From positions 1 through 64,000 of the forward strand of contig RQOL01000945.1 in the NCBI GenBank assembly GCA_013076295.1: 64,000 bases of DNA, read 5' to 3'. The notes beneath the pieces are model-generated. The model saw nothing but the letters and a program-made list of their open reading frames with translations. It was not told the DNA's origin and did no database searches. This DNA comes from Sanderia malayensis. Its lineage: Eukaryota > Cnidaria > Scyphozoa > Semaeostomeae > Pelagiidae. A program made the translations under genes and the position numbers. Shown here piece by piece: positions 40,816 to 50,495 of the stretch. The stretch's first letter is position 1; each line of letters begins with the position of its first letter.

Positions 40816-41797
40816 TTAACATGTTAGATATGCGCTGTCAGCACGTTGTGCCCGCGAAACACAATACAGGGGTTGCTTTATGGGCCTAGCACCTGCAGTG
40901 TCAATTTTATGCTCAATTACAGTCGTATGACCCAGGTCAAGACTAGTCACAGGAAAAACATCTTGATATTGACAGAAGAATTCAGCAAGCTCTTCGTACT
41001 GAGCAGTAGAAATGGATGGGCTGGGCAACAATTCAAATGATGCGAGAAAGTCATTTGTTGTGTGCAAGGGCGAGAGGCGTTTGATTGGCTGGAGTCTGAA
41101 GGTATAATTAGGTCATCACTTTTAACTTCAGAAAACTTTGCAACTACAGATCCTTGATAAAGAATTACTGAATTGTCTGTTGGGTTTAATAATTTTAACG
41201 AGACTGGACCATTTAAGTCAGATGAAGATAAAGATACAGCAGCGAGAATATGATGTTGGTCGTTAAGTTTAGGTCTTACTTCAATAAGACCTGTGACCGG
41301 AATTGCTGGAAAACTTGTCAGACAAACAGGGAGGATAACTTTGCTGTGGCCAACTATCACTGTCGTATTTGCAACTGCTACATCTGGGACTAATGGTGGA
41401 ACGTCTTTACTGGCAAAAGCAACTACATTGTTATTCAAAAGAGTTATGGATTGATTGCGTACATCAATAACTGCACTCATATTGTGTGATAGATCACAAC
41501 CGAGAACAACATTGTAAGTGAAATCGGGAACAATTGCCGCATGACATAAACATTCGGAATCACGAATCTTGATTGGAAATGCTATTGAGCCTTTTACTGG
41601 GATTAGAGTTCCATTGGCAGTTTTGACGCTTTTAAGTTAACAATTAGCTTGAACAGCAAAAGAAGGTCGTAAAACATCTGTATAATATTTTCGCTTATTA
41701 CAATCATTGCAGCACCCGTATCAACTAGTATTTTCGTTTGCTGCTTCATCACATTTCCCCAGATCAAAACATTGGAAGGGAATTTCCTTGACTCCAT
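40816..41797 (-). pseudogene. Gypsy protease and linker to reverse transcriptase
   Basis: The frame 41,603-41,797 has the protease motif LVDTGAAMIVISENII. The frame 40,947-41,480 has a beta-rich linker with NTTVIVGHSKVILPV, and 40,816-41,067 adds LAEFFCQYQDVFPVTSLDLG and the HKIDTAGARPIKQ phrase that precedes the polymerase. Three frame changes show decay. Confidence 0.75.
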
Positions 41798-42069
41798 TAC
41801 GTCATTCCCCGTTAATGCAGGGAATATTTGGGCAATTGTGTTTTACTGTCACGCTTCAGGGTAGAAATTTTTCACAATCAGTTTGTGCAGAAAATTCTCT
41901 TTGCTCATTGCATAATAAATTCAAACCGATCTGTGGGTTGCTCATCAGTTCTTGGAAGGTTGTGTCCTCAGGGACTTCCATAGGTTCCACGTGGTTGCCA
42001 CAGCTTGCCAGCATCGCAAAATCCTTGCTTTTGCAGATTGGCAAAAATTGCATTTATTGCTGCAATGAT

Positions 42070-43050
42070 TGGCATATGCCATTTCTAAATAGGCAGTCTC
42101 TTTTCGACGAAAGTTATAATTTGAAAGCAAGTCATCAAGCCAAGAGGGTGATGTGAATGTCCATTCAGTTGGGGGAAAGGGTTATATAAAGAGAAGGGTA
42201 ACCTTTTTGTCTTACAATATCAATAATCTATGTTAACATTGGAAAAAGCCTTGTGACAAACGTTTGGTTCTCAAGGCCATAAATGGGGTGAACATTTAGT
42301 AATGAAAAACTATTTGTTGCTGGATGTATCTTGTGTGCCCTCATGCCAAGATTCACACATTGTTGTTAATGGGCATAGGTTGGGCTACAAAGCATATTCC
42401 AACCCAACCCAGCGAAACATTTCAAGAGACATAATGGTTAACTTTTGTGAAGCTTTATTGTCTCTTCTCATTATGTATTCTTTGCAGGAAGACTCTTCGG
42501 ATAACATTATAAAATTCTATGCTGTTTGACAACATTGCTTTTTATTTGAGTCAGTTAAAGAATCGATTTTGTCCTGTAGAGACAATGGAGAGCATATTAC
42601 TCAAAACAAACAGTTCCTCACGCTTTAGCCATATCTTTTATTTTTTTCTTTTCAGATTAATGTAGAATGGGCAAAGGATGTAAATGTCCTCCTTGTCAAC
42701 ACCTGACAATTCTTCTGGGGAATTTTGTGGCTTTGGAACATTGTATCTGTCGGTTGCGCAGGGGCAATAAAATATTTTGCTAGTTTTAAAGTGATGGCTA
42801 TAGCTTGGCTACAGTCTTTGCGTTGAGATGGAATGACAGTTATCACACCTCGTCCATGATAAATTCTTAATCCAAAAAATTAAGTCATTAACAACGTTAC
42901 TGGACTTTTAATTTTCTTCACATAGATCAGAAATAGGTCTTGATTTTCTTTTGATACCACGACAGGTGGTTGTAAAAATATGACATCTGGAAACCTCCAG
43001 AAAGAGCTGGCATTTGTTATATTCCATTGTTTTGTCATGGTGCGAAAAAT
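42070..43050. repeat. Dispersed ~0.9-kb repeat, copy 2
   Basis: Second copy of the repeat at 120-1050, same orientation, with internal deletions near 42,240-42,290. Shared phrases include gtcatcaagccaagaggg and caggtggttgtaa. Its low edge merges with the gag-like end of the Gypsy remnant, which is why I suspect the repeat is the 5' part of that element. Confidence 0.7.
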
Positions 43051-43630
43051 AAAAACAGTTAACAGATTTCAGGGCTCCCGCTGTTCTACCTGCAGAATTT
43101 TCGAAGAATAAAAAGAAATATTTTCCCTTCGAGTTGGCATTTGCGGAGGCCAAAAAATTGAACGACCAGCCCAGTATGCTTAGGGGGCGTTTATTCAAGC
43201 AGAGGACGCTTATTGCAAATGATTGCCTTTATCCCGGGACGGGGCTTTTCGAAGATGTCCAACTAAAACACTGTATTAATACATCGAGGTTGAGCAAGGG
43301 CATCATTTTTACTGGTGTGAGGTTCGCAACACTGTGCAAAAAGTGAGAAAAATCAGGCAAAACTCGGATAACTGTTAGGGAAAAATCACACAGAAACTGC
43401 TATGTATTATAAAAATTTAACTTTAATCTGAGAAGAATACAATTATTTACTGTTCTATGTTTTTCATTGAAAATAGGATTCATTAAATTGTCGGGAAACT
43501 TTATAAAAAACAGGAAAATTCGGGAAAACTTTTTCGACACCCCCCGCTCTCTCAATGACGAAAGTGTAAATACGCTCCCGAAGATCTGTAGTGAGAGTAT
43601 TTTATTAATTAAGTGCACTGTATACTATGA
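43051..43630. other. Spacer with an ggggcgtttattc phrase
   Basis: No gene seen. The stretch 43,170-43,330 contains aggggg(c)gtttattcaag and a later gacggggcttttcgaag, phrases that resemble common dispersed repeats of cnidarians, though only one copy is present here. It ends at the CTAG terminus of Helitron E. Confidence 0.4.
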
Positions 43631-43924
43631 CTAGGGGTCATCACTCGCTTCGCTCGTTCGCCCCAGCCCGTCAAGTAAAAGAAGCTTAATCTGGTTGGCG
43701 CACTTCGTGCGCTGCATTCGCTTCGCTCATGCCCATACATACATACATACATACATACATACATACATACATACATACATACATACATACATACATGAGC
43801 CGGGTTCGGTCGCTTCGCTCCCTCCCCGGAGCCCGTCAAATAAACAAAGCTTAATGTGGTTGGCGCGCTTTGCACGCTGCATTCGCTGCCGCTCATGCCC
43901 ATACATACATACATACATACATAC

Positions 43925-44490
43925 ATACATACCCTACAATACATACCCTACAATACATACCCTACAATACATACCCTACAATACATACCCTACAATACAT
44001 ACCCTACAATACATACCCTACAATACATACCTTACAATACATACCCTACATAACATACCCTACATAACATACCCTGCAATACATACCCTACAATACATAC
44101 CCTACAATACATACCCTACAATACATACCCTACAATACAAACCCTACAATACATACCCTACAATACATACCCTACAATACATACCCTACGATACATACCC
44201 TATGATACATACCCTACGATACATACCCTATGATACATACCTTACAATACATACCTTACAATACATACCCTACAATACATACCTTACAATACATACCCTA
44301 CAATACATACCTTACAATACATACCCTACAATACATACCTTACAATACATACCTTACAATACATACCCTACAATACATACCCTACCATACATACCCTACC
44401 ATACATACCCGAAAATACATAACCTACAATACATAACCTACACTACATACCCTACAATACATACCCTACAATACATACCCTACAATACAT
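43925..44490. repeat. 14-bp minisatellite CATACCCTACAATA
   Basis: About 40 units, mostly perfect, with variants such as cttacaata, cctacgata and cctatgata clustered in runs (44,185-44,240), which suggests local unit-to-unit spread. The same unit, reversed, is the array split by the BEL/Pao element near 16,950 and 24,800. Confidence 0.9.
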
Positions 44491-44729
44491 ACATACTTAC
44501 TATACCTACTATAAAATCATACTGTACCTACTATAAAAACATACTATACCTATATACTATACCAACATACTATACCTACTATACAGACATACTATACCTA
44601 CTATACCTACTATAAAATCATACTATACCTACAAGTTATACCTACAAACTATACCAACATACTATACCTACATACTTTACCTACATACTTACATACATAT
44701 ATACATACATACATACCTACATACATACA

Positions 44730-45060
44730 TACAGACCTTGGCGCATTTCGTGCACTGCATTCATTAACGCTCATGCCTCTTTCAACCCCACGTACAATAG
44801 GTTAGCTCGCTGCGCTTGCCTCTCTATCTATTGTCAAGAAACATTGGCTGATAGGGCGCACGTCGTGCGCTGCATTCGCTTACACTGATGCCCCTGTGAA
44901 CCCCACTTACAATGGGATAGCTCGCTGCGCTCTGTCTATCCATTATCAAGAAACATTGACTGATAGGGCGCACTTCGTGCGCTGCATTCGCTGACGCTCA
45001 TGCCTCTTAGAACCCCATATACAATTGCTTAGCTCACTGCGCTCGCCTGTCTATCTGTCT
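44730..45060. repeat. 114-bp units, about three copies
   Basis: Reverse-orientation relatives of the units at 26,030-26,488, with gcgca(c/t)ttcgtgcgctgcatt phrases, gctcgctgcgct and tatcaagaaacattgactgatag. Units here are slightly different in length and carry more substitutions. Confidence 0.75.
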
Positions 45061-45362
45061 TTCTATTTTTGCATTGACATGCAACATTGGATCATAAGAT
45101 GGCAATTGACCTTTGAAAGCACAAAACCTTTGGTGAAGGGATTGTAACGATTTGAATGAGTGTAAATTGTAACTTTGGGTAGGTTAGCAGAACAATGAAC
45201 TTACATTTTACTCTACCATTTGAGCAAGGATAGTTGTCTCCCAAGGATAAAAGTAATAAATTGCTATTGTGTCCCAGATCAGTCTATGAGGCAATAACAT
45301 GACACAAAAGCTAATTAAATTATAATGTGATTGAAACTTACATAAACAAAATTCTCCTTTCC
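45061..45362. other. Spacer that includes part of a broken repeat unit
   Basis: No gene. The last ~80 bp (about 45,285-45,362) resemble the 204-bp tandem unit that resumes at 47,063, so the transposon described next split a unit of that array. Confidence 0.5.
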
Positions 45363-45665
45363 TAGTGGAGAGGCTTAGAGTCATTTATCACGACCATCGT
45401 GCATTTTATGATACCAACATGAAACTAGGCACACATGTAGAGTTGAACATGCTGAAAAAAATAGGGTCGGAACCCCAATCGGAATTCGCCCCTAAGTGCT
45501 ATTTTTAGACCAAAGTACTCGAACCCAGTCCTTAATGAGAAAACTATCGATATACACATTAGTAAGCATGTCAGCTTCCTAAAAACTGCAGATTCGTGAT
45601 CAGCGTCGTCATTTTAGTTCATTTCAACAAAAATAATTTAATTAGAGGCCTTCTATAAAAATTAG

Positions 45666-45696
45666 CTATGACGTCATATTTTTGATGACGTCATAG
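45666..45696. other. Perfect hairpin with two TGACGTCA sites
   Basis: CTATGACGTCAT and ATGACGTCATAG form a 12-bp perfect stem around a 7-nt loop. Each arm carries TGACGTCA, the CRE/ATF site. The hairpin is only in the left arm of the transposon; the right arm is deleted close to the equivalent position, which fits slippage or cleavage at a hairpin. Confidence 0.8.
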
Positions 45697-46230
45697 AATT
45701 TTCAAAAATCGCAAAATCTGAAAATTTAATGCCAATTTTCAGAACCTGATTCCAACAAAATTGCCATTGGTTAAGATATAATGAGGTCAGAACCCGAAAT
45801 TACGATTAACACGAGACAAATGAGTTTATACATAACAGGACCTATCCGCATTGTCCATTAATAATAATAATAATAATAATAATACCAAGCAATCTTTTTC
45901 CCTTTTCCACTAAATGCTGAAACATTATCACAACCAGTAAATGAATACCAGAATGGCAATCCACTGCATGTATCAGGTCCTAATTTTGTGACATATGTAT
46001 CGGCAACCACCTTCTTAATTTACCCACACCAATCTCGATCTAAAGCTCTTTGACGCTTGGTCTACACGGAAAATTTTTCTAGAGATAACGGAGACCTTCG
46101 TCAAGTAGGCGTTTAAAGTACTTACGTTCTGCTATATAATCTTTTGCAAATATGCTCTTCATTTTATGTTTACAATGCATCACACGAACCTAAGACATTT
46201 AATATCCTTTTTTTCGTTTCCAGGCTTTCA

Positions 46231-46446
46231 AATTGCGAGACGGCCGAACCAAATGAGCACGACAACAATCAGATTGAACGGTTCGTTATACTGATGTACA
46301 ACAGATCAAGCCCGATTAAAGAGATTAATGACTATCGAAGATATCACTTTACCAAAAAAGAATGTCCTAGCGAAAATTTACCTCCTACAAGTAATTCCCT
46401 AAAGCAACATATAAAAAGAGCTGCTTTCACTGAATACATGAACTGA
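46231..46446 (+). pseudogene. Element-encoded exon, conserved basic protein
   Basis: After a tttccag acceptor the frame reads NNQIERFVILMYNRSSPI, INDYRRYHFTKKEC, and PPTSNSLKQHIKRAAF before a stop. I recognise the phrase from uncharacterised proteins that are multi-copy in cnidarian, arthropod and mollusc genomes and end in a cysteine-rich tail. Earlier exons are missing, so only the C-terminal part is present. Confidence 0.5.
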
Positions 46447-46514
46447 AAACCAACAAGAATCACCTAACTTAGTTATTGTAAAAACTTTTTATTTCCTTGT
46501 TGTAGAAAAGTCTG

Positions 46515-46743
46515 GGGGCAGTCATTGTCGCCCATGCACAACCTGCCAGATGTTGATGATTGTGGTTGGCTTCAGAATGAAAATTCAGTGCTACCTCTCT
46601 GGATGACGATACCCGAGGCATCGAAAGCTTGCCAAGAATTGATAAAATGCGGTTGCAAGAGTCAGTGCTCCAATCGATGCAAATGCAGACGATTTGATTT
46701 GGAATATACAAAGCTCTATCTTTGTAATGGACAATGCGGATAG
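46515..46743 (+). pseudogene. Cysteine-rich C-terminal exon of the same protein
   Basis: Reads KVWGQSLSPMHNLPDVDDCG, then PLWMTIPEASKACQELIKC and the cluster GCKSQCSNRCKCRRFDLEYT to a TAG at 46,741. The C-G-C-K-x-x-C-x-x-x-C-x-C spacing resembles tesmin/TSO1-like CXC clusters, but later cysteines are lost (YTKLYLCNGQCG). The last bases are part of the inverted arm, so the arm contains coding sequence. Confidence 0.55.
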
Positions 46744-47062
46744 GTCCTGTTATGTATAAACTAATCATTTGTCTTGTGTTAATCGTAATTTCGGGTTCTG
46801 ACCTCATTATATCTTAACCAATGGCAATTTTGTTGGAATCAGGTTCTGAAAATTGGCATTTAATTTTCAGATTTTGCGATTTTTGAAAATCCTATGACAT
46901 TAAGGACTGGGTTCGAGTACTTTGGTCTAAAAATAGCACTTAGGGGCGAATTCCGATTGGGGTTCCGACCCTATTTTTTTCAGCATGTTCAACTTTACAT
47001 GTGTGCCTAGTTTCATGTTGGTATCATAAAATGCACGATTGTAACGCTAAGCTCCCTCACTA

Positions 47063-47470
47063 TCCTGAGTTTTTCAAGGATTCCATTGATTCAATCATCT
47101 TCCCACTGGTCTATGAATGCTTCATCCATCATCAGTATTGAAAATAACAATAGTTTGATGAAGATGTCAATATAATTTTCTTGTGACACATACATGGAGG
47201 CAATGAACAAAAGGAATCAATGAATTGGTAAATACTTCAAGAACTATTTTAAACAAAACTCTCCTTTCCTGAGTTTTTCAAGGATTCCATTGATTCAATC
47301 ATCTTCCCACTGGTCTATGAATGCTTCATCCATCATCAGTATTGAAAATAACAATAGTTTGATGAAGATGTCAATATAATTTTCTTGTGACACATACATG
47401 GAGGCAATGAACAAAAGGAATCAATGAATTGGTAAATACTTCAAGAATTATTTTAAATCCAAGCTAACAC
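47063..47470. repeat. 204-bp direct tandem repeat
   Basis: Two nearly identical units start at cctgagtttttcaagg (47,064 and 47,268) and end near 47,460; differences are one or two bases. A diverged partial unit lies left of the transposon (about 45,285-45,362). Confidence 0.88.
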
Positions 47471-48332
47471 TGGGAGGGACATGTAGTCAGGGCATCAAAT
47501 ATCTATTTTGGAAGCAAATAAACTATAAAGGTATTAAATAACTAATCAAAATTTTCGATTTCGTATCAGTAAATTTTTCATGGCCTAACAGAAATTAAGA
47601 TGGTTTAACAATTTGATGAAATTGAATTGGGAATAAGTTAAAAATCAAGTATAAGTGTATTACCTGTAACATACATTGAAAATGTCCCCTGTAAATTTGG
47701 AAATAGTTTCCCAATTATAAGTTGTCCTGTTTGATGTTTTTTTTTGTGATGCAAAGCCAAGCTGTTTCAAATTCATATTTCAAAAGTTATCGTTGAGCAT
47801 TGATGGAAAAGAGGCCAAAGTTTTCCAATAACCTCGTTTCAATGGGGGATAAAAGGCTATTATGGGGGAAGAAGAAGAGCAGAAATGCATCTCATTAAGA
47901 ATGCACATTGACGAAGCTCAGTAAATTAGAAGAGAGTAGATTAATCCTGCATTGTTTTTGCATATAATGTATTAGTACATAAACGGTAAAAATTAAGTAT
48001 CATTCATGATAGCTTAAACTATGTACTACACACAACTATAAAAACCTTTTGGCATACAATTTCATAAAGGTAAACATGGCTTTAATATGCATGAATAAAT
48101 ATGTACACATACTTCTGATGTCCATTTAATGTTCATGTTTTATAAATGGAATAGTGAACATGAATGAGAGATAATTTGTTGCGTCTGTAAATAGTATTGA
48201 TTTCTTCATCATGTGGAGTGTTCAGCGATGTCGACAGCATTGTTCAATAGGAATTCATACTCACATGGCACACATTAATGCGTTTTCACCATTAAGTTTG
48301 GTAGTAGTAAAAAAAGAAGATTGCCGGTTACA
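47471..48332. other. Spacer, nothing recognised
   Basis: AT-rich sequence without supported gene, RNA or repeat, between the tandem repeat and the 3' end of the autonomous Helitron. Confidence 0.45.
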
Positions 48333-48380
48333 TTAGTTTAAAGCTCGAACACCAACTTCAAGGGGTAACCTTTGTTCGAG
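48333..48380 (-). other. Candidate Helitron 3' terminus with hairpin
   Basis: On the minus strand CTCGAACA (48,373-48,380) pairs perfectly with TGTTCGAG (48,344-48,351) across a 21-nt loop that itself can pair (AAGG with CCTT). Seven bases later comes CTAA and then T. Loop length is greater than usual for Helitrons. Confidence 0.5.
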
Positions 48381-48935
48381 GTTTCCTTGTTCATGAAAAC
48401 TGCAATTCAAATTTGGAATACTAAATAATATCGGGTCATCTATATTGTTATAATGAATAAGTAAATGAGTTAATTGGTTGAGAGGAGGGTAATCCAATGC
48501 TAATTATTGTTAAAACAGTTATGGTCAATGGACAGATTGCAGTTTTCACAGAGAAAAGGAAAGCCATACTCCCATAGGCAATATCGGAGAGCATGGCAAA
48601 GCATATCTCTTCTGATACGGGTGCTACCGAGGACCCAGATCGTGTTGTTGCTGTTGGCGAACACCCCCGGACACTGGAGTGTTGTGCAAGTGTCCGGATA
48701 GTTCTTGGCGGATCTTATTGACTGGAGTGGCGTGGCAAACCAGCAATGTTCAAAGCTTTTAACGGCTTTGCTTTCTGAGTGTTGTGCTTATATCACAACA
48801 GGGAACATCACACTGTAGTGCAATGCCGATCCGCTAGAACCACAATCTGAGCCCCGTATTTTGTGTATGTGCTTTTTGGTAGACTGACACCCTCTGTGGG
48901 CAACGCAATTTATGCTCAAAAGTTTGTGAAGACCT
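48381..48935. other. Helitron 3' untranslated region
   Basis: Non-coding. Contains a second inverted repeat, CCGGACACT and AGTGTCCGG (48,667-48,697), a 9-bp stem with 13-nt loop, not followed by CTRR. Confidence 0.55.
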
Positions 48936-50495
48936 TTACAGGACTTCTTGGAAGACAATGTTTTTTGTCTCCCTGTGTGTTTCCTCTGGGAGGAATACTT
49001 TGAGCCCGTCAAAAGATGTTGCTCTGGACATGGCCACATATAACTGACCATGTGTGAACACGGGCTCAGGTAAATACAAACCAACATACCTCAGAGATTG
49101 TCCCTGTGCCTTGTTGATAGTAAAGCAGTATGCTAGTCTGACTGGAAATTGCCGTCGTTTGATGTTGAACGGCATCTCACTGTCCTGTGTTGACAATGTT
49201 ATTCTGGGAATCATGACCTGCTGGCCTCTGTGTTCCTTGGTGATGATCTCTGCTGTGATCACATTACGTCGGAGATGGCGTACAATGAGTCTTGTGCCAT
49301 TGCAAAGACCTTCCTTTGGATTTAGATTCCTCAGAAGAATGATTGCTGCACCAACCTTAAATAAGGAATGTTCGAGATTACGATGTGTATCATCGGATGC
49401 CATTATTATTATTTAAAATAAGTTTAGAATTAATGTATGATTAGTACATTTAAGAAAATTATACCTTGAGTCTAAGTCGATGTAATGGCATTCCGTTAGG
49501 AGTTATATTGTTGATAAACTCAATTGGATATGCCGCCTCCCCATCTGGATCCTCTGTTATCACACTGTCTGTGCTGTAGTATGTTCTGTCAGGAGTCTGT
49601 AGTCTTTCCAGAATGATGTCATTGATTTGATGTGAGAAATCATTCTTTGGGGTAAGACAACAACGTTCTGACATGGTTACCGGATCCAGCATGAGGTGGG
49701 ACTGTGGTGTATTAGGCTGAGGATAAATGAAGTTGAGCATTTCCTCTTGCGAAGATGTGCATATTTCATGTGGCAAAGTGATATTGTCAAGTGCATCATG
49801 TGGTTCTTGTTTGTTGCCGAGTCTTAGGAGCCATTCTGAGAATTCTCTGTAAGATTCATCTTGAACAGCTCTCATGTTTGTGTGTAGGCGATGTTGTTGA
49901 AGCTGTGCCCACAAATCACTGATTTGATATGATTTAAGACTCTCTGATACGATTTTTTCTCTTCCTGCTTTGGGGACAACAGGTAAGACCTGTCTGAAAT
50001 CGCCACCAAGCAACATGAATTTGCCACCAAATGGCTTTTCAACTCTTGTGATATCCCGAAGCAGTCTGTCAACTGCTTGTAATGCCAATGCTGGTATCAT
50101 TGAAGCTTCATCCCAAATGAACAGGGTTGTTTCACGCAACAGCTGTGCTCTTCGGCTCTGTCTCTTGACATTGCATGTTGATTCCAGCTTCAATGGTATT
50201 GGAATTTGGAATTGCGAATGCGATGTTCTGCCATTGATAAGCAGTGTTGCTGCAATTCCTGACCAAGCCATACACTGAACTTTGTGTCCAGATGCATGAA
50301 GATTACGAACCAACGTGTTGTAGAGAAATGTTTTCCCTGTGCCAGCTGGTCCGTCGAGAAAGTGACAGTTCTGCTCTGATTGCGCCTCAATTGCTTGAAT
50401 AATGGCTGTGTAAACAACTCGTTGTTCTGGATTCAATGCAGCGCGCATTTGTTCTCCTTGCTCTCTTTCGTTTTCAACATCCATGTGATCTTCCT
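48936..50495 (-). CDS. RepHel exons 4-5: PIF1-type helicase
   Basis: Exon 4 has HFLDGPAGTGKTFLYNTLV (Walker A), LFIWDEASMIPALALQ (Walker B), MLLGGDFRQVLPVV (motif III) and continues to LHRLRLK at a GTATAA donor. Exon 5 resumes VGAAIILLRNLNPKEGLCNG, and ends with FTINKAQGQSLRYVGLYLPE and HGQLYVAMSRATSFDGLKVF, motifs V and VI, before the natural stop. All seven SF1B motifs appear present and intact. Confidence 0.92.

Larger units (their letters stand above)
39604..42130 (-). mobile_element. Second Gypsy remnant (gag end to RNase H)
   Basis: Minus-strand pieces follow Gypsy order: a gag-like cysteine region (about 41,940-42,130), protease with ILVDTGAAMIVIS (41,603-41,797), a linker (40,947-41,480), reverse transcriptase (39,843-40,619) and the end of RNase H (39,604-39,801). 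Integrase and LTRs are absent on the low side, where the element stops near 39,600. On the high side it abuts the 0.9-kb dispersed repeat. It differs in sequence from both other Gypsy remnants in the window. Confidence 0.78.
43631..45060 (-). mobile_element. Helitron 3' portion, copy E
   Basis: On the minus strand the element ends GTGATGACCCCTAG followed by T (43,631-43,644), identical to the end of copy B for about 30 bases. Going right come GC-rich units (43,648-43,735 and 43,797-43,905), CATA runs, a 14-bp minisatellite, the actatacctactata array and three 114-bp units. The ~800-bp body and 5' end are missing, so this is a 5'-truncated copy or a variant made only of tail repeats. The 306-residue frame across it encodes only repeat-derived [16 protein letters not shown] peptide. 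Confidence 0.68.
45363..47062. mobile_element. 1.7-kb DNA transposon with long inverted arms
   Basis: The left end starts TAGTGGAG and the right end finishes CTCACTA. Both sides carry TCC (45,360-45,362 and 47,063-47,065). The neighbouring unit of the 204-bp array shows the undisturbed site, ctcctttcctgag, which fits a 3-bp target duplication exactly. Inverted arms extend over about 500 bp on the left and 330 bp on the right; the left arm has an extra ~165 bp around a CRE-like hairpin. The arms overlap the end of the coding exons. The family is not recognised; the ends are not those of CACTA elements, which run in the opposite sense. Confidence 0.75.

Noticed and set aside
43731..43795. Telomere-like repeat
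   Set aside because: CATA and CATACCCTACAATA units are not TTAGGG and lie in the middle of a transposon tail.
43695..44615. 306-residue open frame of YIHTYIHT and YIPYNTYP repeats
   Set aside because: It is the translation of CATA and 14-bp repeats; every frame of such repeats stays open. No start context, introns or domain.
45363..47062. CACTA/EnSpm transposon
   Set aside because: Ends run TAGTG...CACTA, the reverse of CACTA...TAGTG, and no EnSpm transposase was found, although the 3-bp target would fit.
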